A stretch of DNA of 64,000 nt from the NCBI RefSeq assembly GCF_008831285.2, contig NC_045138.2, forward strand, positions 3,140,143-3,204,142, read 5' to 3'. Under the pieces are notes generated by a model, which was not told the origin of the DNA, did no database searches, and saw only the letters and a list, made by a program, of their open reading frames with translations. Of the stretch, positions 24,037-36,034 are shown one piece after another. The DNA comes from Nymphaea colorata. Lineage: Eukaryota; Streptophyta; Magnoliopsida; Nymphaeales; Nymphaeaceae. The position numbers were made by a program, and so were the translations under genes. How positions within the stretch are numbered: position 1 is the first letter of the stretch; the number at the start of each line of letters is the position of its first letter.

Positions 24037-25725
24037 GGCTCTGTTCCACCACAGCTGCCCCCTTTCGCTGCTTCCTTCTTGCTTATCTGCTGCTGGAGCT
24101 AGCGAGCGGCGAACATGACCAAACTCCCCTGGATTCTTGCAGCAGTGGAAGTGTCGCCACGTGGCAGAAGCAGGGCCATGCAGCGTCGGACGATTCAGAA
24201 GGGGATCGAGGCACAGAAACCGGGTGGACGGTGGTCATCGACCAGCCCAACTTCGTCGACTCTTACTGCAGCAGGTTAAGTGACCGCCAGCCCGATAAAC
24301 GATACCGCTGGTGAAGCAGCTGTTTCTTTCCTTCGGTTGAAAAAAGCGAACATTCTCCAGTTTATATTGCAGTATAACTGCAGTGTAAATCACTATTATG
24401 GTTCGTCTCAATCTCTATTGTTCTTAGTTCTAAACCATTGTTGATTTCGCTATCTTTATGCTGTAAATCACCATTAATATGTTTATCAGGGAAGATCGCC
24501 TTTGTGATATAAAATGCTCTCTATTTGTGCTTTGTAGAATCACATTTTTTTGTGTAAATCATTTGTTATGCTATTTAACTTACTATTGAATTGCCAACAA
24601 GAGGATATCTCGTTAGCCAGGTCCGATCCGTTCCCACTAATTCAGACTTATTTATCCCAGAAAATTCTGATCCCAATTAAAGTCATGCAGCACTACCAGG
24701 ATCCGATGGAATGGGGAATGTAGTTCTTCCTCTTGTACAAAAAAATTATTTAGTTTGGAGAATGTTTCCAGTTGACACGTTTACCATATCAAGTACCAAT
24801 AACAGTCAAGTCCAGTTTGGCTCCGAACCAATAACAGTCAAGTCCAGTTTGGCTCCGAACCATTGAACTGTATTCATGTCATTTTTGTTCTTCATAGTTG
24901 ACCGTCCATCTAGCCTCAAATGATCAAGTGATATAACAATAGTTGGTTGGACAGCAAACATAGCAAACATGTAGAAGGGAGGATGGATGTGTTCTATCCC
25001 ACCTAAGTTTCGACACAGCTCAGAACCCCAAAGGCAACGAGAATAAGAGACCTTCTTGTCTCTTCAGATAGTGGGCTGTTAACCTTCTTGGCAATTGAAC
25101 ACACGTTAGAACAAAAAAGCCTTTAAATTAAGGGGAAAGATCCAATGTATAGATCAGGTTCCACTTTCTGTTCTGGATTTTAAGGTGAGGGACAGAGAGC
25201 AATCTGGTGAAGGAAGCACAATCTACGCAATCAAACGCTTGATGCCCTAACGTCTCCAAGGCGGCCTTTACTTAGGAGTTTGTGTAGTTCCTGATGCAAG
25301 TTGTAAAAAACACCTTATGCCCTCATCATTTCATAAAACTTCATATGCATTAGTGTCAAGCGACTTCATCAACAGCTCACTACTGATAATTAATAAAAAA
25401 AAAGTTTCTGCTTCCCTCAAGACATACAACCATGAGAATTAGAACTTTTTTAGAGAGGCTTTGCAAGAATTGTTGATCCACAAGTGTTTTGCCAATCAAC
25501 TTCGGTCCACGTATCTATATGGAACTAAAGCCTGGATCGTAACCGTAAACTTCATCAGAGGCTTTCCACAATCTGTAATTTAGCGCGACACTGCATTTAA
25601 CAGAAACATTTAAAACAAGATGTGCATTTACTCAATTTATCACCCTTCGGAGAAAAGCATGCTCAGATGATGGTGTTTGTACAATGCCGACCGCTTGATA
25701 GCGAATATATAGCTGTGATTTACAA
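24037..25725. other. Promoter of the acyltransferase gene, then intergenic and 3' UTR of the SUN gene
   Basis: Positions 24037-24320 are comparatively GC-rich and probably hold the acyltransferase 5' UTR and promoter; no TATA box was identified. The rest is AT-rich without coding character, with one short tandem duplication. The last few hundred bases are likely 3' UTR of the SUN gene. Confidence 0.5.
24795..24858 (+). repeat. 32-bp perfect tandem duplication
   Basis: Two adjacent identical units, starting at 24795 and 24827, read ACCAATAACAGTCAAGTCC and then AGTTTGGCTCCGA. Being perfect, the duplication must be recent. Confidence 0.95.
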
Positions 25726-28700
25726 CTATGTTACGATAATTGAGATTAAAATGGTAGAGAACAAAAACAAAATCCAATATTTACTTGATCTACAGGCATT
25801 AACGGAGTTTGTTGTCCTACAAAAACTTGCCAGAAGACCTGCAAGTACCATGAGGAAAGCTAATGCCCCACATATGAAGCTTAACAGAAGAATGATGAGA
25901 ACTTTATGCTCCACGTCCATCTGATCAGATGCCCGACTCTCTATTTCCAGTCTGAGAAAATAAATAGAGGGTAAAGATAATGTAAGAACGGACGACAAAA
26001 ACCGGTGCAACTTGCACAAGTACTATCATTTGGGTCGATTGCAAGATGGATATGTTTTTATTTTCCAATCAGAGCATCTAAAACCACAAATAATGCAAGC
26101 ATGCAAAACCTCATGCTGTTAAAATGGGAAAACACGGATCTCCTCATATCCACAGAGAATTATTTAATATTGTGATCATGCACAACTAAAGAACTCAGGG
26201 GAGATCATCAAGAAGAAGATTTAAACACATCTTATTGCATGGTTGCACAGATAACATGCCGTCATATACTAGTTATCTAAGAGTAAGCATGGACAACATT
26301 TCTTTTCAAATCTGGAAAAGAGTTCCACGGGCAACTTCTTCCACCAACATAAGAAACCTATGACAGACAGTCAGACCACTTCCAGTGCGACTGCTATACA
26401 TCAAGGGAAAAACATTGCTACCATAACTCATCCAGTAGACAAAGAAGCCTTAGTAAAAACAGAAAAGAAAATATATTGAGCAAAATTGCACTATCATTTG
26501 ATAAGAAAATGAGAAAAGAAAATATAATGAGCAAAATTGCATTATCATTTGATTGAAAATTTTTCATTTCCTTATTTGTAAATTAATCTGCACTGATCGT
26601 GAACGCTTGTGAATCTAGGTAGTCTAGTTTAGGTACTTGGCAATTTACAATTAGCACTTTTTTCTAGTGAAAACTTTCAAATATCAAATAAAACTGTATC
26701 AGAGAACCTAAATGTCACAGGTTAACACTAACATACCATGTGGAAGATGCCAACAAGAAACAACGTTCTAGTAGGAAACTATCTTTCAGCTTCATGACTC
26801 ACTTCATCAAGACGCATACAACGAAAGTCACTTTAACGATGCAACAGTAAAGTAGGGTGATATAAGTTTCATCATCGATTGGACCAGAGAAATTTGTCCA
26901 ACTCTTTTGAGCATCATACATGATAACAGAAAAGGGATCAAATGTCCCCAGATGGAAATATATACCAAATGCGAAATATATACCAAATGCACAAGATAAG
27001 ATTTATTTGGAACTGAATTTTCAATATGGAACAAGAAACGAAGCCTTGGTGGAATCATGGAGGCGGAAAAATTTAGAACTTATGAGCAATATGCGCCATG
27101 TTACATATATGAACAGGACAAGAAAGCGAGTAAGAGCTAGCATCAAACCTGAGATTTCTATTATCCAAAATCAACTTGTCCATCTGAGAACCAAAAGAAG
27201 ATTTCCAAGCCAAAAGGTTATCGACATCTCCAGCCTGGAAAGCAAAAAATGGTCCGTAAGAAGAAACTGCAACAAAATGTTATAAACCATATTCCATATA
27301 TCGTTAAAGAATGACAGAATAGCACTTACAATGACCTCATTGCTTTTTCTGAGATCCCCTGTTATTGATCTAATATCCTGTACAAGTATTTCTTTATCAG
27401 ATAACTCTTCACCGAACTCCCTAAAAACCTCTCCATATCTGGAGTTTAACTCTATGATGTATCTTTCCAAGACAGAGAAATTCAAATCTAGCGATCTGAG
27501 TTTCTGCATCAGTATCTTAAGTACAGTATCTCCAGGCATTCTTCCGTTATGCTTTCGTCTTAATTCAGCAACCATCTCATGGTTAAAGCTCTTCGAAAAG
27601 TCATGTTTCTGGGTTTCAAGCTTAGAGTTGTAATCCGATAGTTCTTGAGATGACCCCGTCAGGTAAGAAGAAGAATCTGGCCCGTCTACTGGTTTATTAA
27701 GCTCATTCTTATTATCCAGACCGGTATTCCCTTGAATAGATGTCTGATCCATTGGTGGTTCTTCTAACCTAGGTGCTTCATCATGATGAGGCATCAAATC
27801 TTCCAGCATCTTCTCAATTGCATCAATACCATACACTTCAAAAACACTCAATGTGCAGTAGAACTCTGAACCGTAATGAGTGAGAAAATTTAACTTCAGG
27901 TACCTAGCCCACCTTGGCTCTTGAAGAGTGAACCTTTGGGCATGCCGTACATTTCTTGCTTGAAACTTTCCAAGCTGGGTCCAGTTCTCTGTGGGATAAA
28001 CCGAACTGCTTAGTAGCACGAAATCCTTCAAGTTTGAAGAATGATGTTCGAAATTTGCAATTTCTATCATGTCTACCAAGGTTTCCTCTGAAAGTTCAAT
28101 AATAACAAAGTTCTCCTCTACAGAGCATGGGTTCCGGAGGTATTTGTCCTTGTCTTTTTCCAATATATTGGACGCACCTTTTGCTTCTTTATTGCAATCC
28201 AGGACCTTAGCTCCCTTCGAAGCACCTGCATAGTTGTACTCCTTCCCACCAGGCTCCAACCTGTGAACTATGCTTCTAAGCTGATCCCTCTCAGGTCTGC
28301 CCTTTGAGCTGATAGCTTTACTTTTGAATTCATCAAGGTCAAGTAATGCAAAAGCAGACAGGTCATGGTTCCTGTCCGTGTCCTCTTTCACATGTTCTTC
28401 CACAAAATTTTCCTGGCTCTCTGCTTCCTCATCCGCTGCTTCCGGTGGAACCTTTCCATAATTGAGAAGAATGCATGAACCTTCTGTACCGAAGGAACGG
28501 ATTACCACAGATTCTGAAATGCTTCCTTCTATTGAATCTACATCCTTTGCATGTTCATCATCAAGGGCATGTTTTAGCACTAATTGTGCCAATCCATCTC
28601 GTTCACTTAACTTAAAGATTTGTCTCTCTCCGGTATAGAAGGAACCATTCCGTTTGGATGTGAAAGCCTCTTTAATATCTGAAAAAAAAAAAACAGGAAA

Positions 28701-29072
28701 TCGTAAAAGTCTATAAGGTTAAGGGTCTTGAGATTAGCGAGAAAAAATAGAAAATGAAAAGCCCGATTTGAAGCCGAAAATTTATACTAGGTAAATCAAT
28801 TCAATCAAGCAGTCAACGACATTCGCAGCAAAAGACAATTTGAGGGATAAGCCTAACAGCCAAACGTAAAAACAGGCATTCGGTAATTCAAAGGAAGATA
28901 AAAACTTACACGTGTATCCGTCACCAAGTCCCATCCACAAATTCAGAAGAAATATGAGACCCCATGAAATGAGGACTAGGGGGACGGAGACTGTGTATAG
29001 CCGTTTCTTCAACAAGAAGAAATTCGCCAAAGCTCCTCTTCTTTGAAGAAGAGTTCTGTAAGATCTCTGCAT
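25726..29072 (-). CDS. Mid-SUN domain nuclear-envelope/ER protein (SUN3/4/5-like)
   Basis: Plant mid-SUN proteins sit in the nuclear envelope and ER and bridge to KASH partners (family knowledge). Coding exons: 29072-28910, 28678-27330, 27234-27149 and 25951-25726, giving 607 residues, close to Arabidopsis SUN3/SUN4. Features in order: a basic N-terminus ([12 protein letters not shown]) and transmembrane segment at about 27-49; an acidic linker; a SUN domain at about 202-338 ([74 protein letters not shown]); a helical region at about 430-545 likely to coil; and two C-terminal transmembrane segments at about 550-572 and 590-607. One N-terminal and two C-terminal membrane spans with a central SUN domain define the class. 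An upstream in-frame ATG at 29129 is discounted because an acceptor (CTCCATCCTTGTAG) lies between it and the chosen start. Confidence 0.93.
26461..26554 (+). repeat. 51-bp-period tandem duplication in the last SUN-gene intron
   Basis: AGAAAAGAAAATATA followed by TGAGCAAAATTGCA(c/t)TATC and ATTTGAT occurs from 26461 and again from 26512 with very few differences. It lies in the 1.2 kb intron before the last coding exon. Confidence 0.85.
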
Positions 29073-29100
29073 TCTCTCATCGGAATTGGACCATTCTGCA

Positions 29101-29630
29101 ACTACAAGGATGGAGAAAATGAGCGTCAATTCAATAGAGCTAACTAGACAAATAGAAAAGCTTCTATGTAAAAGGCCTTAGGTGTTCCCAATCCGACGGT
29201 AATAGTACTTTATTCTGATGCCTGTGACGAACACTTCACGCTAACGTTGCTACTGTAGTAGCGTTTACAGATGCGCTACTGTAGCTTATCAGGGAAAAAA
29301 GGAGACAGGGAAAGAACCAGACTCTTCTACTAATATACAACAAGACGTCAAATCTCCAACCTCCCAAATGGACCAATATAAGTACTGAAAGGGATTGAAC
29401 CGTGAACGGGACGAGAGAAATTTGAAAATATGGTGCCAAAAAACGTAAGCCACCAAGGGAGAATACTGCCTAGAAAGACTGAAAGGACGGAGATTTTACG
29501 GCAATCAATTTAGTGAATGGATGGTTCTTCTCCACTCATCAAAGAAAGCGAAGGGAACAAAATTCGATCTATCAGCGCATGTACCAGCTCCGCCAGAAAA
29601 AAACAAGAGAAAAAAGGAATAAACAGTACC
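29101..29630 (-). other. Possible 5' UTR intron of the SUN gene
   Basis: On the minus strand a good acceptor (TTTTCTCCATCCTTGTAG) ends at 29102, 29 bp before the ATG. A plausible donor (GCGGAG|GTACTG) lies at 29630/29629, downstream of a CT-rich leader-like stretch at about 29720-29640. An alternative donor is the leader exon at 33409, which would make a 4.3-kb intron. Confidence 0.35.
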
Positions 29631-31920
29631 TCCGCTCATATATTAGTCAACCACTTCACAAGCTCATGGGAAGCCGGTAGTATGCAAAGAGAAGTCGATC
29701 GTTCGTGAAACAACGGGGAGAGAGAGAGGTGGCACAAGGCACACATGTACTACACGGAGTTCAGTGGGGGTAAAATCGGCCAATCATCTTGTTCAAAAAG
29801 ATCTACAAATTTAAAATTTCCCATGTTCACACAGCTGGCCACTAGAATAGATTATTGTCGTCATTGGAGTGCTCTCCACATGGAAAGGTCTCCCATATTT
29901 AAAAATGCAGAAGAAAGAGAAAGCCAACCGTATATTTCACGGAGAACGCACACTCTTCTCAGAAAGGAGTCCTATACCACTCCGATGCCATGCTTCGTCG
30001 AGGAAAATGTCTCCTATCTATCACACGCAAAGCGGTCTATTCATGCCCAGTAATGCAATACCTCCCCATAGTTGACCAGCAATTAAAGAATTCCGACCTT
30101 CCCATCCCCCGTTTTAATGAAATGGAATTTTACGGCCGGAACGGTGTAAATTAGTTAAAATTTAAAAATGATTTCAAGCGGAGTTCAAAATTTTTCCTAA
30201 GCAATTTTTCAACAGCCGTACTGCATAAAATATTTTATATGAGAAAAAAAGTTTGGCAATTAAACGGCTAAACACCCCCACTCCCTGGAGAGATGGAAAT
30301 AGTAAGAAACTTTTTGCAGGAAAAAAATTACCTCATATAACTATTTTAAAAGAGAACATAGTACAAACGCACATAATTTTTCAAGGTTAATTAAAAATGT
30401 TCTAAGTTTTTTTTTGTCGTAAGACTTTAGTTAATAAGAAAAGTATCCACTTTGCCCTCTAAAAAGAAGCGTGCGGAAAGAAATATATCAAAATTTGCAA
30501 ACACACCTAAGATTTTTCTTACGTCACCTTCTAGCAATAATGGAAAAGAAAATATTCGGCTTACTCATTCTGATATTAATAAGATACTAATTCAGATATA
30601 GTTACACATTAATTAATAATATCGTCCGTTAGAGTTGAAAACGCAAGTATAAACTAATGAATATGAAAATTGTTTCATGGTAAGGGTGTTTTAGCCAGTT
30701 TATATCGGTGGCCTGTCTTAAGTTAGTGATAAGGTTTAACTGAAGAAAAAAATATTTTTGTTAACTGTGGAGAACTTAGTTGTGTTTAAGAAAAGATCAA
30801 AAGGTCAGTGCCATTTGTTTTATTGTTAAATTCTTAGATGTGCTTTTTATTGTATTTGAAGATTTCCCTTCGAAATAATTGCAGTTGCCCCCTTCATTTA
30901 GCTGCATGTCTGAATCGGGCACAGTCTGTGACTCAATGTAAAATATACAGCAAACGTCTTCCGCTTCAATTGACAAGAGAAGAAAGGAGCAACTGTCTAA
31001 ACTACCTGGTAACCCCTTAAAGCACCGACCACTTAATGGGTCCGCTGTCCAGAGGAAACTCCATGTGAGCCAGACTAGTGACCACGACTATGTCCTGGGA
31101 AGACAATACCAAGTTAAAATTCTTATGCTAAAGAACAACAATCCTCAACTTGGTAAACAAATTCTTTCCCGAAGAATGAGGAATTCGTTTAAACAACGGC
31201 TGGTTTTCAGCACCAGTAAGGCATAATACTTAAATTCTTGAATACGTAAAGTATATAAATATCCCAGCACAATCCAGTTGTGTGAAAGCAACAGAAAAAT
31301 GAAACAAAAGCAGAACTTCTCAAAGGCGCAAAATTGCAACGGAACATCAATGAAACCAAAGCAGCCAGCCCCCCACACATGCAACACTACATGATTTCCT
31401 CATTTCCTTTCCATGCCTTAATAAGAAAAAAGTAAATGAGGTAGAACTTACGAAGAATAATAGTAAATTGTTTCCATACATTTCTGCGCCAAAAGAAGGA
31501 ACATTCTTTCTGGCAGTGGACAATAGATATAAAAAAATAAACTTGACAAGCAAGAACAGTTGCCAGTGGACCTAAACGGAGGTTTTCTTTTTCGCCCTGG
31601 CAAAATGCATTTTTTAATTGTAAGATAACGGTAAGCTGAGGCCCTAGGTTTCACCAAGAGACGCATACGGAATATTGAATTACAGAACCCCTCTGATACG
31701 AACTTTTCGCGTCGGAGACCCGCTCAGCCAGGTGGAAGGAACTGCTCTGATTAGCTTCCAGGAAACACGTTTCGAAACACCCAAATCTCCCCCCTTCGTG
31801 AAAGTCGCATAATCAGCGGACTCCCCGGAGAACAGAAGCGTTGAAAAATTTTTTCACATGGAAAGAGAAAGAAATGAGAACCAAAAGGAACAAGCCAAGA
31901 GCGAAAAAGTGCCTAAAGAC

Positions 31921-32010
31921 CAAGATAAGCACCCCAATAAAAGGAGGAATCAAATTAGATAAGATCAAAACTGAAGGTCAAGATAAGCACCCCCAACAAA
32001 AGGAGGAATC
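31921..32010 (+). repeat. 58-bp-period imperfect tandem duplication
   Basis: CAAGATAAGCACCCCAATAA with AAGGAGGAATCAAAT starts at 31921. CAAGATAAGCACCCCCAACA with the same tail starts at 31979. Confidence 0.85.
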
Positions 32011-33408
32011 AAATCATACCCGAATCGAAATTATCGAGTTTCAAAATATTTAGAAAATTTTAAGCGAAATTATTAGGCAATTGTATACCAATTATATATG
32101 AAGAAAATGAAAACCAGGAAAAACTTTAGGAGACAAATACACCCTGGTGGAATGAAAAGAAAAGGCATCTTAGCTCAGTGGAATCATGGAATCCCCAAGA
32201 ATAATAAGAAAGAAGGATTCAAAAGCGCGAAGAAATCGAAGTTCCAATTTCTGTACTGATGCAACCACAGATGATCAATTGAAGAAAGAAGAATCAAGGA
32301 GCCTGCATAGAAAGAGCAAAAAATTTCCTCCTCCCAGATGAACGTGGCATCAATTGAAGAACTGATAACGAATCTTCCTCAATTGGAGCCAGTGAGAAAA
32401 CAAGCTAATGTGAAAAAGACCCTCAAATATCTCTGTCATGAACCAGATGAATGCCGAGATTTTCCTTTATGTACTTTGAATTCGACCAGTTTGTAATCTG
32501 ACACAGGAATTTGCCAACTGAAACCATGAAGTTGATAAAAACAAAACAACTAGAGCTTGCATCGATCTGATCCTTGGGAAACTACGGGACTTTGACTACA
32601 AAAATTGCAAGGACAAGAACAGATAGACTTCGTTGTCTGAGTTCAACTACAACAGGCGCATCGACGATCTGAGGAAATAAGAAAATTTTCTCGGCTCAAA
32701 CCAAGAAAAACCAGGCGACCAAAAGAGAAAAGTTAACTGCTTCTAAAGTAGTGAAAATCTTGAACCATACGGAGCTCAGGTAAGTTCCTTCTCCGTTCAC
32801 CCGAATCTCTGCACTGACGACCTAAGAAGTAACGAGTCTTCTATCCCAAAAAAAGCAAAGAAGTTTCCACGGCATAAGACGAACAGAGACTCATCCAAGC
32901 AAAAAGACCGCCAAATTCCCCTTTCAATTCATCGAACTTCCAAAAAGCGTTTTCTCGTTCTAGAAACTAATCGAGAATTCACCAATATCTTCCAATCAAA
33001 ATGAAACTTAAACGTAATCTAATCATATTCCGACCGTCGGTCCCTGCCTACGGAGAAAGACGAATCACAACTCTGCAGCCATCCCGCACTCCACCGAAAC
33101 TTTCGCGACTAAACAAGAAACAAAGCCAAAAAAGGAACCGGATTCGCTCGAAATCGGCAGCCAAGCCTTAAAAAGATCAACGAGTCAGAATCTCGCAACT
33201 ATGCACTCAAACGAAAAGACATAGTCAAAGCTAAACCTGATCCAGTTTCCAACCAGCAAGAACAGCTCAAATGAACGACGAAAGCAGGAGCTCAATCTGT
33301 CCACAACGACGCAGGAAAGTCCTCTTTCCCGTAACGCAGATCCACACACACACACATATATATATAGGGATAGAGATAAAGAGAGAGAGAGAGAGAGAGA
33401 GAGACTAC

Positions 33409-33553
33409 CTCTCTAGATCTGCAGTGAGCTGCGGCCACGAGATGGACGTGAATGGAAGGGATCGGCGCCGACACCGAGAGGCCGGACGGCGACGGAACTC
33501 TCTGGAATCTGACCGCCGTTGGTGTTCCCGCTCCCCCTCGAATATTTTTTATA
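33409..33553 (-). promoter_or_regulatory. TATA box and non-coding leader exon, gene body unassigned
   Basis: A minus-strand TATAAAAAATA lies at 33543-33553. About 25-30 bp downstream begins a GC-rich leader of about 110 bp ending AGATCTAGAG|AG then GTAGTC, with the donor GT at 33408-33407. Immediately downstream is a CT/TA/TG microsatellite block. The layout is that of a plant promoter and first non-coding exon. The only coding gene downstream on this strand is the SUN gene, 4.3 kb away. Confidence 0.4.
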
Positions 33554-33839
33554 TCCTTTCGGCTTCCACCGCCCCTTTTTCCACCTCAGTGTTGTCGCTT
33601 CCCGCACACAACTCTCACTCGGAAACGGGGAAAGGTGGTAAAGGTAAGTGCAACCGACGGAGGGAGGATCGACATGAAAAAGGGCAAAATGGGGAATTCA
33701 CACCCTCGACGAGGAATCAGTAGTCACCAGATCCCCAAAACCGAATCCGCATGGATTGTGAATCGGCAAAATATATCTTTAAAAAATTAATTGAACAAAA
33801 TAAATGGAAATGGATATACAAAAATAGCTAAAATAAAAT

Positions 33840-34060
33840 TTTATTATCTTTTATTCGTATTAATACTTTTGAAAGTTGGTTTTTTAATATATAATCACGT
33901 AGTTTGAATGTGCTTGCTACATGTCGATTGTGAATTTAAAAGATGGACCCATGTTTTCAAATTAAGAACAATATTAACTCCAAATTATAATATGATTATG
34001 CAAACATTTGATAAATTAGATATAGTAAAGAGATTCGGATCTAGTCTGCTGACATGCTTA
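33840..34060 (+). repeat. AT-rich dispersed repeat, 'TTTTGAAAGTTGG..TATAAT' type, copy 1
   Basis: It contains ACTTTTGAAAGTTGG, TTTAATATATAATCACGTAG and GATTGTGAATTTAAAAGATG. Related blocks in the same order appear at about 36400-36540, 38950-39190 and 46080-46290, usually followed by text around CATATTCGGATC or similar. Non-coding; element class not identified. Confidence 0.45.
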
Positions 34061-34240
34061 ATTGAACATGATCAAACTCATTACATGTGTTCTGACAAAA
34101 AAAAAAAGGCTTAAATTTAAAGGATACTTGCTTGGATCAAGTCATCAGTTTCAAACTTGAATTGAGTTCGAGCCTACTCAAGCTGAGTTATTGAAGCTTT
34201 GGTCGATGAGAAAAACAATAGCCATTTCAATCAAAGCTTA

Positions 34241-34457
34241 AGGGCCGTTTGATTGCATCAAAATTAAAATCCATAGATCTAAAATGGATATGATGTGACA
34301 TATTTTTCTTGATGTGGCAAAAAATCCATAGTAAAAAATATATGGTTTATCAAATTAAGGCATAGATCCACATTTGAAATTCTTATTGTCTTTTTACATA
34401 TCATATTTAAAATGCAAAAAGTTTTCATATTAAATCTACAGATATCAAATGCCCCGG
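34241..34457. mobile_element. MITE-like element with GGGCCGTTTGAT ends
   Basis: The left end AGGGCCGTTTGATTGC and the reverse complement of the right end CCGGGGCATTTGATATC are similar. The interior is AT-rich with TCCATAGATCTA and ATCCATAG repeats. Length is about 217 bp and no target duplication is clear. GGGCCGTTTG ends are common in plant MITEs. Confidence 0.45.
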
Positions 34458-35361
34458 CAATGAAGTTGAGGTGATCAACACAACTAATGTTTTCATATTT
34501 CTTGGAAAGAGAAAAACGCGGAAGAGTACACTAAGAATAAGCCATTTCAAAAAAGCTTCAGCCACGTGGAAACAAAGTTCTTCTTTTCCTACTTTTTATC
34601 CTTGGCATTTCAGTAATTCTCCGTTTTTTCTACACGTGGGGCGGTGTGATTCGTACATTGAGGCTGCCGCTTCCCGTACGGCAAGAAACAAAAATTTTGG
34701 AATTCAATTTCCAACGGTCTTTGGTGCTTGGCGCCATCTGAAAGTTCGAAACGAGAAAGGAGGGAGAAGGACGGGGGCCCACCTTAGATGGATATGGATA
34801 TTGGATAAGTCAAATAGTAAATGGATCCACTTGTTGTTTGGACATTTCGTCATGCAAAAACGGACACGAATGAACAGAACGCAACTTATTTGGATTTAGA
34901 TACATTAATTAAACCCGAAATGCTACAAGAGTGCGTATTTGGAGACAAATCCTATTTCAAAAAGATATGTAAAATTAATTTCAAAAATAATCATTTTTCA
35001 TTTTATTAAAAAAATCATTAAATGATATATAGTTTAAACTTTAAAATAATTTGCATTTTATTAAATGCATCAGGAGATTTAATAAAAAAAAAAAAAGCAA
35101 CATCAGTCTAGAGGTCTTCCAAAGGGGCCAATATGATGTGTATGGTCCAGCATTAATTTTGCTATTTGTCATATGTGTGTGTTTGTGTATGTATGTGTGT
35201 GCATGTTGCACTCGTATCATGTGTGCATATGCATGTATGTAACGGAGATGGGACCATCGCGACTCGAAGCCAAGCATACTCATCCATCAGGATCAGAGGG
35301 AAATAGTACTCGCAAAGCTTTGTTTAGGGGCTTTTTTTAGTCAATCACGAATGCGTTGCTT

Positions 35362-35530
35362 TGAACAGAGGTGGAACCAGAATTTTTTTTATGAAAGGGG
35401 CTGAATTATAGTTTTCAAAATTTTGACAGGAAACAATAAAATTTTTATAGAAGATAAATATTTTTCTTCAAAAATTACATGTTTTTTTTTTTTAAGGAGG
35501 GTTAGCCCCCCTTTGGCTCTGCCCCTTAAA
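35362..35530 (+). repeat. AT-rich dispersed repeat bounded by GGTGGAACC and TTGGCTCTGCCCC
   Basis: It begins GAGGTGGAACCAG and ends CCCCCTTTGGCTCTGCCCC, with a T/A-rich interior including GAATTATAGTTTTCAAAATT. A second degenerate unit follows at about 35594-35745. Both resemble the short inserts at 631-797 and 1173-1358. Confidence 0.5.
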
Positions 35531-35990
35531 GCACTCACAAATCTTTAGAGTCATGGAATTTCTAACTAGATATCTTCTATTTTCTTAAAAAAATGGGAGA
35601 AGCCAGAATTTTTCTATCGAGGGGCACGACATAAAAAAAACAATTGTAGGGGTCAATTGTATTTTTCAAACTTTTTACAGGAACCAAACAAGAATTTCCT
35701 CAAACTTTAGAAGGGTTTCAGAAGGGGCACCTGCCCTCATGATTTGCCAAAATATTTTAACATAAATACATCAATTGACCATTTTACCCTCCTTAAACTA
35801 GACTATTATATATTCTTTTCCGTTCTCTTAAATTTCTGATTCTATTGTAGTGGACCTAACAGACTTTTCAAAAAAATCAATGGTTGAGAGAAACCAATGC
35901 TAATTAATGTACAAATAAATAATTTGAATGTGTTGCTGTGCCAATAAGTCCATATTTGCCTCTGATTTTATTTATTAGTAATTTTTCTAA

Positions 35991-36034
<44 letters not shown>

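Noticed and set aside
23901-24314. 137-residue plus-strand frame
   Set aside because: It is antisense to the first exon and promoter of the acyltransferase gene; the composition follows from the GC-rich promoter.
32778-32786. Perfect donor-like CAG|GTAAGT on the plus strand
   Set aside because: No plus-strand exon or acceptor-linked coding sequence is visible; an isolated consensus is expected by chance.
33271-33790. Plus-strand frames of 112-150 residues
   Set aside because: They run through CA/TA/GA microsatellites and the GC-rich leader region; Arg/Ser-rich composition and no family match.
34471-34899. 142-residue plus-strand frame
   Set aside because: It starts at the edge of a MITE-like element, has no recognisable domain and no flanking splice-compatible exons.
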